Of a stretch of DNA of 64,000 bases, positions 10,401-23,921 are shown one piece after another. The notes below the pieces were generated by a model. It was not told the origin of the DNA and ran no database searches. It saw nothing but the letters and a program-made list of their open reading frames with translations. The DNA is from Eutreptiella sp. 'Long Island Sound 2002' (lineage: Eukaryota; Euglenozoa; Euglenophyceae; Eutreptiales; Eutreptiaceae), in contig OZ038378.1 in NCBI GenBank assembly GCA_964036045.1, positions 174,428,341 through 174,492,340 of the forward strand. The letters run 5' to 3'. Position 1 is the stretch's first letter, and every line of letters starts with the position of its first letter. The position numbers were made by a program, and so were the translations under genes.

Positions 10401-12945
10401 ATCGCAAGGTGACTCCATGGGAGTGGGCCTATACGCAACCACCACCTGTGCCAGGACCAGGTTTCACAACGGAGTCCTGAGTCAACAGCGCAACCCATCA
10501 GACCTCTCCAGCAGAGCACCAGAACATGCCTTCAAATGCCTCCCTGCCCCGTGGAACAGCAGCATCAAAGTACTGGAGATTGTATACAGCGACGACCGCA
10601 GAGGATTCACCTCTACCTTGGAAGACGCTGCCCACATGTTCCATGTTTACAGTCAAGGATGCTGGTCGACAGGAGGTTCTTCTCAATGCAGGAAAGTGCA
10701 GATATTTGGAGTAGAACCCAAGAACCCGAGAGAACTAAAGTACATCGAGGACACGGTGGACACGATGCAAGACAAATTCAATCTGCAATGCTCAGGCCTA
10801 AAAATGACAGGGATACCTCTTCTGCCCAATGAGCAGCCGCAAACGGCCATTGATAAATTCACCACACGCCTCAGAGTACTGCAAGGATCACTAGGGAGAC
10901 TCCAACCCTCACTGATACTAGTTCTCCGAATTCTCGTCACGTACACAATCTCAGTGGTAGACTACGTCTTCTCTGCCATCCCAGCACGAGCAGAACAAGT
11001 ACAACCCCAGCAGATACAGATCAAAAGAATAGCCTGCAAAATGCTCTGCATCCCGGTGCGCACCCCCAACAAGATGCTATGGGCCAGTATAGACGATCTA
11101 GGCTTTGCAGTCCCCCACATCTTCACCCGCCTCCAGCTGCAATACATCAAGGGTCTCTTCTCTGCGTGTAACAGCAGAAGCACCTACACCAGGGAAACCA
11201 TCCGCACCATCATGCTGTACCCGTCACAGCAAGTGCCAACCCACCCAGACTGGATCACAGCACGACAATGGATGGCCAGCTACGGCATCTCATTCCACTT
11301 ACCGTACGACCTTACAGAATCTCCAATTGCAATCGAAGTAATCCACTCTCCAAGAGGCGGAATCATCCTGATGTCTGATGGGGCCAAGAAAGAAGATGAT
11401 CATGCATGGTCAGCGCTGGTGATTGATGAGCAAGGAGTAGCCATAAGAGCATATTCCAAAGTGCTATGTAAAGGCGGCAGCAGCTGGGTGGCAGAGTGGT
11501 GCGGCAAATTTCTGGCCTATCTACTACTGGAAAAGTACGACATCAACCCACATCAAGTGCTTGGAGCCATCTCGGACAATCTTGCAGCAATGCACGGAGG
11601 AGATGGGGGCAAACCCTCCAAATGTGCCTGGATAGACGGCTACCGGCGTCAATACGCCACATTCCTGAGTGAAAACCACGTACAAGAATTCTATATCCCA
11701 GCCCAGCACAACACCAAAAGCAAGACACAAGTCGCGCTATGGCAGAAGGACACTGACGACACGGCCAAGCATGCCCTGAAGAATGCAATAGCAGGACAAG
11801 TACCCATGCCAGAATCACTAGACGACACGATGCTCTGCTTTCATCATGGCACACTTGCAGCTAACGTGGTACATGTTCTAGATGAAGCCTACAACAGCTC
11901 CCTACGCCCAGACTTTCATCTCGGAGATCCCAAAAGCAAAGTAGTATGGCGCAGAGGAGTCACTCAAGGAAAGTATACGAACGAAGGGCTCACGGTGGCC
12001 TACTGGATACGAACCATACCGTACTGTCATGAAGGAACGAAAGAAGAATTCTCTTGTGCGTTCTGCCGCTCTTTGGACACAGGATGGGGCACACACATGC
12101 AATGGTCATGCCTAACTCTTCCCATGCTATGTATGTGGTCATTCACAGAAGTTGCTCACCATCTGGCAGCACTGGGACACACAGTAGAATGGAAATCCCC
12201 AGCCCACTTTGCAACACATCAAGAAGGAGAACAACAAGAATGGGGCTTGGTACCAGATTTCCTCATTGAAAACGCAGATCAATGGTCCACACTGAGTACA
12301 TGCATCACATGGTCAGGAATAGTGCTGCGATCAAAAGAAGCTTCTCTATCAACCGAGGAGGCGGTCATCCTGAGTGCAAAGTATTTGAATGGGCTGGGAA
12401 GAAGACGACGCTGGCCTCCAGTGATCCGGAGAGAGAACCTACTGAAGGAATCAAATCCAGTAGGATGGCCAATGCTCAGCCCGCAATGGAATCTCTGCGT
12501 CATTGCGGCAGCATACAATTTTGTGGGCCGCAGTGCACAACCTCATCAGGAAGCGTTAAACCCAGTCCCTCTGAATCTACTTCCTCCCTCACTCAACCCC
12601 ACATCCTTCCATGCGTGCATTGCCTGCCCCAGACCTGAACATGATCCTCGAGCAGTATACATCTCCATGATGTCCCCGCAGAGCGAGCAAATCAGAACCA
12701 GCATGATAACTTTTCGTGCCACAGATGAATTGTACATCATGTTCAGCAGAGAGCAGCTTATCTCTCTAGCACCCAAACTCACGCTTGTCCTGCTACAAGA
12801 CGAATGGCCATGTAATCTACACGATCAACGACACGACCCTGAGCCGCCACCTCCCAATTGGGATGAAGTCTCATCATCCGCCAGCGAATCTGCCCTAGAG
12901 TCAATCCTAGAATCTGACGACTCGGAGTACTGGGACTCAGAGTAA
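7480..12945 (+). CDS. LINE ORF2: endonuclease, reverse transcriptase, RNase H (about 1821 codons)
   Basis: Residues are counted from 7480. At 78-93 there is a Cys-rich motif (CTRCGT...CNCP). At about 330-545 is an EEP/APE-like endonuclease: LQET near 365, GDLND near 469, EIDWMFTH near 520, and SSHR near 542 where SDH is usual. At about 840-1060 is a reverse transcriptase: SRPILLEPYLRRLE (motif 2), IIDWDESNAF (motif A, catalytic Asp), GGSQGDSMG (motif B) and EIVYSDD (motif C, second catalytic Asp). At about 1295-1430 is an RNase H: MSDGAKK, AEWCGK and AISDNLAAMHG supply the acidic residues. A Cys/His cluster around 12030-12105 (CHEG..CAFC..HMQWSC) resembles the C-terminal zinc motif of LINEs. 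The tail is acidic and Ser-rich. There is no early ATG; the ORF opens directly after the ORF1 stop. The product would nick target DNA and prime cDNA synthesis there. The open frame implies a recent copy, though the endonuclease Asp change is notable. Confidence 0.85.
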   Translation: MPLALPKSTSCSALIIRYTDNLLPHGSLSKRTADASLTDLHNWSTKCSTDLNHDPLQPPSQNTRANPEHTTLLHVCTRCGTPASQETTALCNCPNPALYGIPCHQATPEEEAAVELLYRITRIPNLEGVPPAVVLRQTRIIHAWLQAYMESENQYNKTFTPSYPIVSCDSVLLLWCQTIIPPDARLFRERTRVQQFQSQGGYIMICAQEYDPKDTISWSDGPECRQCGKLSGYHMKLHLTTPHQQNQPRISACWHLPKQESISAEMATHSIIHLGTFRLEGVFPITDSRMWPCKPSLPNDVHPHIQRAYAQMHQEFSTMIPPATNPNIPEWVDLQIMGINCGSLEKKLHQLYCYLILGMPDIVCLQETWALMPEGWLNGLPYQHVASDPYKGGGLVILVHTRRLSKKKWKTDVRKHSLCAHINPGLPNSIAVASVHFPPGICPISREEHSKAVASFLSNAKATITFIQGDLNDDVMRSKRGWLKKTLSKEWKEFNCPYATGHPTNQVLTKKGLSEKEIDWMFTHNSTPSVACTRDQLPGLSSHRVQQYFLVIDSDQMKPADPSQRRYDFRHLNQKEFQEIANICSLLFAWANITEWSPTAVMHMYFLVMDCIIPRRKSHLSLTVADAKAMAAALQAHDGRNSVAVTQWWENRNNKAMASKLHIPLEKLQGVSITSATTHAIKLKKNKFQVVDQIGADGKYFPQEKEEFQEEMLRQAKELYSGRPGIRLDYEHLKKGMKLDTDQPEDTVDFIAHMNRLQRTRTGIPIDDAAGQTPNFHELTALVGRSSSEATSLEQLPHALVSLLDGFSLLLISTLLAAFANGSHCPLLCAVLHLCLKKKKPSWLIPNSRPILLEPYLRRLESSNVFLRQQERSEWFQWTPPSHYAYRKQLSPQMCAITCRWLTWWYAHTNGKVFIIDWDESNAFCNTIRHDMDKLFPREALQVERWAEQFFGSFRIYVVSPFGLTEPYCMRHGGSQGDSMGVGLYATTTCARTRFHNGVLSQQRNPSDLSSRAPEHAFKCLPAPWNSSIKVLEIVYSDDRRGFTSTLEDAAHMFHVYSQGCWSTGGSSQCRKVQIFGVEPKNPRELKYIEDTVDTMQDKFNLQCSGLKMTGIPLLPNEQPQTAIDKFTTRLRVLQGSLGRLQPSLILVLRILVTYTISVVDYVFSAIPARAEQVQPQQIQIKRIACKMLCIPVRTPNKMLWASIDDLGFAVPHIFTRLQLQYIKGLFSACNSRSTYTRETIRTIMLYPSQQVPTHPDWITARQWMASYGISFHLPYDLTESPIAIEVIHSPRGGIILMSDGAKKEDDHAWSALVIDEQGVAIRAYSKVLCKGGSSWVAEWCGKFLAYLLLEKYDINPHQVLGAISDNLAAMHGGDGGKPSKCAWIDGYRRQYATFLSENHVQEFYIPAQHNTKSKTQVALWQKDTDDTAKHALKNAIAGQVPMPESLDDTMLCFHHGTLAANVVHVLDEAYNSSLRPDFHLGDPKSKVVWRRGVTQGKYTNEGLTVAYWIRTIPYCHEGTKEEFSCAFCRSLDTGWGTHMQWSCLTLPMLCMWSFTEVAHHLAALGHTVEWKSPAHFATHQEGEQQEWGLVPDFLIENADQWSTLSTCITWSGIVLRSKEASLSTEEAVILSAKYLNGLGRRRRWPPVIRRENLLKESNPVGWPMLSPQWNLCVIAAAYNFVGRSAQPHQEALNPVPLNLLPPSLNPTSFHACIACPRPEHDPRAVYISMMSPQSEQIRTSMITFRATDELYIMFSREQLISLAPKLTLVLLQDEWPCNLHDQRHDPEPPPPNWDEVSSSASESALESILESDDSEYWDSE

Positions 12946-14031
12946 AGAAACTCACTCCGCGAATGAATTCATGCTTGGTCCCTTCCTCCGCTCTAACCCA
13001 TCTCTTGCTAACCAATGCTGCTCCCCCCACTGATCTGAAAAAGAACTCATGTCCTCAAGACCTGTGAAAGAATTTGAGCGCAAGTGTGTCAAAGAATCAG
13101 GGTCAAGATCCTGCATGTCAAAGAAAAGTTGCAACCCCATCCGATTCATCTCTTTCGTTGCCGATTGATGAAAGTACCAAAGAATTGGAAATGTGCTCTC
13201 CGCTGTTGCAACCCCACCTGATTCAACCCACTGTGTGCTAACCTCACAGAGTCCGTGCCGATAGACGATGCCCCCAGCACGAATGTACCAATGAACCTGA
13301 CATGCTAAATGCTCAAAAAGCATGACACCTCCATCAGAGTTGTCCACTCCCCACTCCACAAGCCAGCTGACCCACTCCAGTGACAGATACAGGTGCAGAA
13401 AGAATGCCTCCCATGTGCCCATCCTCCTCCTGATGCAAACTCCCATTGCTAACCGGCATGCTGTCCCACAAACTCAAAAACAACACAAGTGCCTGATGCC
13501 CTCAAGCCCTGTGAAAGAATTAAGCACAAGTGAGTCAAAGAATCAGGGACAGAATCTTGCATGCCAAAGAAATGTTGCAACCCCATCCGATTCATCTCAT
13601 CCATTATCGATTGACGCCGGAGATCCTCTACAGGTATCAACACACCCAAGTCCGATGAAAGGATTGTGCACAAAAGTATCAAAGAACTGGAAATGTGCTC
13701 TCCACTATCAAAAGAAATGTTGCAACTCCACCTGATTTGACCCACTGCATGCCATTCTCACAGAGTCAATGCCAATAGACGACGCCCCCAGAACGAATGT
13801 GCCAATGTACCAGACTCACCTCCGTCAGAATCTGATTCGTCCACTCCCTACTCCATAGACCCGTCGACACACTCCAGTGATAGAAACAGATGCTGAAAGA
13901 ATGTCTCTCATGTCCCTCCCGTCTTCTCTCTGATGCAATCACCATCTGCCAATCGCCAAGCTGACCCACTAACTCAAAAACAATACAAGCGCCTGATTCA
14001 AACCTCGAAGAATGACAGACGATGCTCATAC
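12946..14031 (+). repeat. LINE 3' UTR built from ~450-500 bp repeated blocks
   Basis: A block starting near 13030 (CCTGTGAAAGAATTTGAGCG, then CAACCCCATCCGATTCATCTC) recurs near 13464, and its first part again near 13966. Shared landmarks include CCAATAGACGACGCCCCC-like and CTCCAGTGAYAGA segments. No ORF longer than background is credible. Repeated UTR blocks may bind the RT or simply reflect duplication. Confidence 0.6.
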
Positions 14032-14483
14032 GCTCACATGCCTTCAATGTTCAATGTGCAATGCGTGCGATGCTTCCTGACATGTCATGCCCCTAATCCT
14101 CAATGCATCAATCGAAAGCAGGCAAAACCCCCCATCCTTCTCTCAACCCCAATATACATGCTCAGACTAAGACCCACCGCCCATCCATAAGAAAGCTAAA
14201 GCAGCATGATGTGAATCGAGTGTGAAAATGAATAATGCACAATGTCATGCCAAAAAAAAAAAAAAATGCTCACATGCTCACATGCCTTCAATATTCAATG
14301 TGCAATGCATGCGATGCTACCTGACATGTCATGCCCCTGATCCTCAATGCATCAATCGAAAGCAGGTAAAATCCCCTATTCTTCTCTCAACCCCAATATA
14401 CATGCTCAGACTATGACCCACCGCCCATCCATAAGAAAGCAAGAGCAGCATGATGTGAATCGAGTGTGAAAAAAAAAAAAAAA
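14032..14483 (+). repeat. Two tandem LINE 3' ends, each with its own poly-A
   Basis: Two ~210-235 bp copies run from GCTCACATGCCTTCAAT to GTGAATCGAGTGTG. The first (14032-14266) continues 30-odd bases beyond GAGTGTG before its A-run. The second (14276-14483) goes straight into an A-run after GAGTGTG. The different tail positions suggest two cDNA 3' ends made with different polyadenylation sites. Confidence 0.7.
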
Positions 14484-14609
14484 TCCCCTACAGAGTAACA
14501 ACCCGAGCACCAAACCATGACCACTGACTGTATGCAGCAAAACTCAATCACCCAAGTCCCAAAGGCGAGAAGCATACTCACCCACCCCAAGAAATACCTA
14601 TCACCCAAC

Positions 14610-14925
14610 ATCAAACACAGCCACAGCGCCAATCACAGGGCCATAGCGCCAAACACAGGGCCACAGTGCCAAACATAGGGCTAAAGTGCCAAACACAGCG
14701 CCACAGCGCCAATCACACGGCCAACACCCAAATCCGAATCCAAATACGAACCCACAAAGGTCCGCAGACCGCGTGCTTGCCCTGATCAAAACCCGAATCT
14801 GAATTCCCAACCAACAAGGTCCGCAGACCACGTGCTTGCCCTGATCAAAACCCGAGTCTGAATTCCCAACCAAAAAGGTCCGCAGACCGCGTGCTTGCCC
14901 TGATCAAAACTCTAATCTGAATTAA
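14610..14925. repeat. Two adjacent minisatellites (about 17 bp and about 62 bp units)
   Basis: Positions 14610-14728 are imperfect GCCAAACACAGGGCCACA-type units. Positions 14757-14925 hold three copies of a ~62-bp unit (AAGGTCCGCAGACCGCGTGC ... CTGAATTCCCAACCAA). No coding role is evident. Confidence 0.75.
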
Positions 14926-16213
<1,288 letters not shown>

Positions 16214-16413
16214 NNNNNNNNNNNNNNNNNNNNNNNNNNNNNNNNNNNNNNNNNNNNNNNNNNNNNNNNNNNNNNNNNNNNNNNNNNNNNNNNNNNNNNN
16301 NNNNNNNNNNNNNNNNNNNNNNNNNNNNNNNNNNNNNNNNNNNNNNNNNNNNNNNNNNNNNNNNNNNNNNNNNNNNNNNNNNNNNNNNNNNNNNNNNNNN
16401 NNNNNNNNNNNNN
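16214..16413. other. Assembly gap of 200 N
   Basis: A run of 200 unknown bases joins the CA array to the GCAC array. The round number suggests a placeholder. The adjacency of the two arrays is therefore unproven. Confidence 0.98.
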
Positions 16414-19947
<3,534 letters not shown>

Positions 19948-20300
19948 ATGTTGCCATCTTGTAGGAAGCCAAAAACATTGAGATCCAAGTTGAGGTCTCA
20001 TGAATGATTGATACTGAGACATCATGAAGATCGGCTAGCTTGATGCACAAACCTAGGAACCTTGGTGCCATTGGTCCAGACTTGTGGAGCTTTACACTGC
20101 TGATGCATGCAAAAGGGGCCGTAAAGATGGGTTATGGAGACAATGCCCCCATTTCATGCTGTATGTGGGCCCCAAAAGCTACCCAAGGCCAACCCTTGTC
20201 TGTGATGCATGTCTTCTTTCTCATCATTCTTCCGTGAAAACTTAGGAAAATAGATTTATGTAAAAATTTTGTTTTACTGAGTTTCTAAAATTAAACAAAC
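19948..20300. other. Unique spacer, no gene seen
   Basis: Ordinary-complexity DNA without a convincing exon. It is AT-rich near 20240-20310, just before the 58-bp repeat begins. Confidence 0.5.
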
Positions 20301-20304
20301 TTCT

Positions 20305-20990
20305 TATTGATTCCTTCCCGCTCAGAGACCCTGACACCGCATGGCTTATGTCTCTCTTTTGGATTACTCCCTGCTCTACAGACCTGAGACGGTAGGGCTT
20401 ATGTCGCATTTTTCATTCAACAAAAGCCACATAAGGATTACTCCCTGCTCTGCACACCTGAGACGGTAGGGTTTGTGTAGCATTTTTCATTCAACAAAAG
20501 CCACATAACCCCGAGCATCTTGGAAGCTAGTGCAGGCAAGAATCCAAAAGGCTACATAAACCCTGCCGTCTTGGGGTCCCTGGAGTGTGGAGGAATCGAC
20601 AAAGGGTACGTAACCTGTGCCCCCTCAGGTCCTCAGATTGGGTAGGAATAAAAAAGGCTACATAACCCCTGCCATCTTGGGGTCCCCAAAGCAGGGAGGA
20701 ATCAAAAAGGCTACATAACCCCATTAGTCTCGGGGTTCCAAGTGAGTGGAGGCATCAAAAAAGGCTACACAACCCCTGCCGTCTCCAGTTCCCAAAGTGG
20801 GCAAGAATCAAATAGGCGACATAACCCCTGCCATCTCAGGGTCCCCAAGGCAGGGAGGAATCCAAAAGGCTACATAACCCCTGCTCTTGGGAAGGAATCA
20901 AAAAGGCCACACAATCCCAGCCTACTTGGGTCCCCAAGGTGGGGATTCCTGCCTGCTCCGGGATCCAAGATGGCATGTACCAAACACTCA
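20305..20990. repeat. 58-60 bp repeat in two opposite orientations
   Basis: From about 20525 to 20990 there are roughly eight imperfect units with the core GGCTACATAACCCCTGCC...GGGAGGAATCAAAAA. From about 20310 to 20515 related units appear reverse-complemented (TTGATTCCTTCCCG...GGCTTATGTC and GGATTACTCCCTGC...GGTAGGG). The array therefore switches direction near 20515. Confidence 0.75.
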
Positions 20991-21413
20991 CACCCAAGAC
21001 CTGGGTGGTGATGCAAGGCGGCCAAGGCACATTGCTGGCTCTAGAGTGATGCTGGAAACGGCATTCTTTTGTACTATTGGCACGAACAATACAACTCTGC
21101 TCTGCCTTCCCGTATTCCTTTGTGTGATTGTCCAGAATGTTCATTGTCTGAAAAACAATCATGACGCAGGGTTTCTTGGCCGCTATGGACAGATGGTATG
21201 GGGGTTGGGGGGATACAGGGGGAGTAGGTCATTGTGGGGAAGGGAACGGGGGCTGAACCAGCAAGGTGAAGGGGAGGGGGCTTCCGCAACATTCCTTGGG
21301 GGTAAGGGGGGGAATATATGCTGTGTATTGCTTTCCCTTGCTAGTCCCCTTTTTCTCTTTTCACATCTGCCCATCCCATGCCCCTAACACACCCCTGTTC
21401 TTGTCCATTCCAG

Positions 21414-23921
21414 CGTCTTGACCCTTCTACGTACATGCAAAAGCTGCTTCTGCGGAAGGAGCAAGGCCCTTCAGAAGGCCCCTCCTTGGCCCCTGAACCA
21501 TCCTCCATCAGCATTTCTGACCGAGACTCGACTGTTTCGCCTGAGCTGACCCGAGATCTCGGCACCGGCCCAGGTCTCCTGAACGGCTATGGCAAGCACT
21601 CGTCCATGCGGCTGGCGGCGCTGCAGTACGCTGGCTCCATGGGGGGCCTCGAGAATGGGCCCATGCCCAGCCCCGATCCAGGGGCCAGTGAGGACCTTAA
21701 AACGGACCACGGCCCAAACCTTGCCTTTGATACTCATCCTGACCCTTGGCCAAACCAGAACCCAGACCCAGGCCATGGCCCTGTCCTTGACCCGACCCTG
21801 AACCAAGATTCAGACCTGCCGCATACCCCAAATCAAGCACTCACCCCTGACCATGTGCCTCAACTGCAGCCTGACCCTAACCCCAACCCACGTCTGGACC
21901 ATGACCATCAGTCCGATCGTGGCCTTGACCTGTGCCCTGACCCCTGCCTTGACCCAGACGACGCTCCTACTCAGTCTGCATCCCACGGACGGGCACGCAA
22001 CCCATCTAAGCGCAGGGCACCTCCTACCCTCACCCCTGTTGAACCGTCACCGGTTTCCGCTGCTGCTGCCCGTGCACCAGTAGCTGCTGCACCACCTGCC
22101 AATGGTGCGACTGACTGTGCAAGTGGCCCTCATGCAACGGCAGCTGCGACCACCTCTGCCCCCCAGGCAACGGCAGCTGCGACCACCTCTGCCCCCCAGG
22201 CAACGGCAGCTGCGACCACCTCTGCCCCCCAGGCAACGGCAGCTGCGACCACCTCTGCCCCCCAGGCAACGGCAGCTGCGACCACCTCTGCCCCCCAGGC
22301 AACGGCAGCTGCGACCACCTCTGCCCCCCAGGCAACGGCAGCTGCGACCACCTCTGCCCCCCAGGCAACGACAGCTGCGACCACCTCTGCCCCCCAGGCA
22401 ACGACAGCTGCGACCACCTCTGCCCCCCAGGCAACGGCAGCTGTGACCACCTCTGCCCCCCAGGCAACGGCAGCTGCGACGACCTCTGCCCCCCAGGCAA
22501 CGGCAGCTGTGACCACCTCTGCCCCCCAGACAACGGCAGCTGCGACCACCTCTGCCCCCCAGGCAACGGCAGCTGCGACCACCTCTGCCCCCCAGGCAAC
22601 GGCAGCTGCGACCACCTCTGCCCCCCAGGCAACGGCAGCTGCGACCACCTCTGCCCCCCAGGCAACGGCAGCTGCGACCACCTCTGCCCCCCAGGCAACG
22701 GCAGCTGTGACCACCTCTGCCCCCCAGACAACGGCAGCTGCGACCACCTCTGCCCCCCAGGCAACGGCAGCTGTGACCACCTCTGCCCCCCAGGCAACGG
22801 CAGCTGCGACCACCTCTGCCCCCCAGGCAACGGCAGCTGCGACCACGGCAGCTGCGACCACCTCTGCCCCCCAGGCAACGGCAGCTGCGACCACCTCTGC
22901 CCCCCAGGCAACGGCAGCTGCGACCACCTCTGCCCCCCAGGCAACGGCAGCTGTGACCACCTCTGCCCCCCAGGCAACGGCAGCTGCGACCACCTCTGCC
23001 CCCCAGGCAACGGCAGCTGCGACTACACCTGCTGAGGGTGCAACAGACACCCCTCAGGCAACAACAGCTGCTGCCACACCTGCCCGTCACGTAGCAACAG
23101 CTGTTGCCTCATCTGCCTCTGATATGCCGATTGCTGCTGCCATACCCGCCCCGAACGCCTCGTCACCTGCCACTGCATCTGCCCCTACTGCCTCTACACC
23201 TGGAATCGGAACCACAACCACTTGGAATGCCTCGTCACCTGCCACCACAACTGCCCCCAATGCGCTGTCACTTACTACCCCAACTGCCTCCAATGCCTCC
23301 TCACCTGCCATCACAACTGCCTCCCACACCTTGTCACCCGCTACGGCCACTGCCTCCAATGCCTCGTCACCCGCCACCACACCTGCCTTCCATGCAACGG
23401 CAACTGCCAGCACAACCAGCCTTCGCAAGTCCTCAGATCCGGGGCCCAAGCCCGCAGTCCATGGGGCTCGAGTGCTGGCATTCCGCACCACGCGACGGGG
23501 CTCAACTGGGACACTCCCGTCAACCGTAACAGTCCCGCAGCAGAAGAAGCACACGCTCAGTTTGAACGGCCCGACGGTTGAAATCCCGCGGCTTGTACGC
23601 CGGGCCCAAAGTGTGGATTGCGGTTTGTCCATGCCGCCCTCCGCTCTGGACCGCGGAGTTAGCAGCAGCCCTGCATGCAACAGGGCTGAAGGGGAGCCTG
23701 TGGGCCACCCTGATGCTGATCAGGTTGCCAATGACATGGCCAATAATGGCTCAAGTGCCAGCACCGACAAGAACCATAGCATCGACCCCAACGGCAACCC
23801 TATTGCCCAGGCAAGCACAGAGCCTGACTCTTATGCAACACAGGCAGTGGCCAGCGGCGGAAACCTGCCTGGGACAGTGAATGGAGGTGCAGGCGTGGCA
23901 GCCAGTGGCACTGGTGACTGA
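21414..23921 (+). CDS. Probable last exon of a Pro/Ala/Thr-rich protein with an 11-aa repeat
   Basis: A pyrimidine-rich tract and CAG at 21411-21413 give a good acceptor, and the frame is open in phase 0 to TGA at 23919-23921. The N-terminal part begins RLDPSTYMQKLLLRKEQG and has a Ser/Asp-rich stretch. A long Asp-Pro-rich segment follows (PDPNPNPRLDHD type). Then come about 26 copies of ATAAATTSAPQ, encoded by a 33-bp DNA repeat (22138-23026), and less regular Ala/Thr/Ser repeats. The C-terminal ~220 residues are less repetitive, with basic and Ser-rich sequence (QKKHTLSLNGPTVEIPRLVRRAQ). The composition suggests a disordered, possibly extracellular or glycosylated region, but no signal peptide is visible because upstream exons are unknown. 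No family is recognised. Reverse-strand ORFs across the repeat are shadows. Confidence 0.6.
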   Translation, partial: RLDPSTYMQKLLLRKEQGPSEGPSLAPEPSSISISDRDSTVSPELTRDLGTGPGLLNGYGKHSSMRLAALQYAGSMGGLENGPMPSPDPGASEDLKTDHGPNLAFDTHPDPWPNQNPDPGHGPVLDPTLNQDSDLPHTPNQALTPDHVPQLQPDPNPNPRLDHDHQSDRGLDLCPDPCLDPDDAPTQSASHGRARNPSKRRAPPTLTPVEPSPVSAAAARAPVAAAPPANGATDCASGPHATAAATTSAPQATAAATTSAPQATAAATTSAPQATAAATTSAPQATAAATTSAPQATAAATTSAPQATAAATTSAPQATTAATTSAPQATTAATTSAPQATAAVTTSAPQATAAATTSAPQATAAVTTSAPQTTAAATTSAPQATAAATTSAPQATAAATTSAPQATAAATTSAPQATAAATTSAPQATAAVTTSAPQTTAAATTSAPQATAAVTTSAPQATAAATTSAPQATAAATTAAATTSAPQATAAATTSAPQATAAATTSAPQATAAVTTSAPQATAAATTSAPQATAAATTPAEGATDTPQATTAAATPARHVATAVASSASDMPIAAAIPAPNASSPATASAPTASTPGIGTTTTWNASSPATTTAPNALSLTTPTASNASSPAITTASHTLSPATATASNASSPATTPAFHATATASTTSLRKSSDPGPKPAVHGARVLAFRTTRRGSTGTLPSTVTVPQQKKHTLSLNGPTVEIPRLVRRAQSVDCGLSMPPSALDRGVSSSPACNRAEGEPVGHPDADQVANDMANNGSSASTDKNHSIDPNGNPIAQASTEPDSYATQAVASGGNLPGTVNGGAGVAASGTGD
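22138..23026 (+). repeat. 33-bp coding minisatellite, about 26 units
   Basis: The unit CCACCTCTGCCCCCCAGGCA plus ACGGCAGCTGYGA keeps a multiple-of-three length. Variants are mostly single transitions (GCG/GTG, GGC/GAC) and one short in-frame insertion near 22840. It encodes ATAAATTSAPQ. Confidence 0.9.

Larger units (their letters stand above)
4521..14483 (+). mobile_element. Long non-LTR retrotransposon (LINE) with ORF1, ORF2, 3' UTR and poly-A
   Basis: The element contains in order a gag-like ORF1 (4894-7479), an EEP endonuclease/reverse transcriptase/RNase H ORF2 (7480-12945), a 3' UTR built of repeated blocks, and two tandem A-tailed 3' ends (A-runs at 14252-14266 and 14469-14483). No LTRs were seen. 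An RT fused to an upstream EEP nuclease and a downstream RNase H is the layout of several LINE clades (I, R1 and Tad type groups). Both ORFs are open over their full length, which suggests a recent insertion. The 5' boundary is approximate, and I could not identify a target-site duplication. The element might extend left to include the ORF at 194-2266. Confidence 0.75.

Noticed and set aside
22030-23090. Three overlapping reverse-strand ORFs over the 33-bp repeat
   Set aside because: A stop-free repeat is open in all its frames; only the plus-strand frame continues into non-repetitive, protein-like sequence on both sides.
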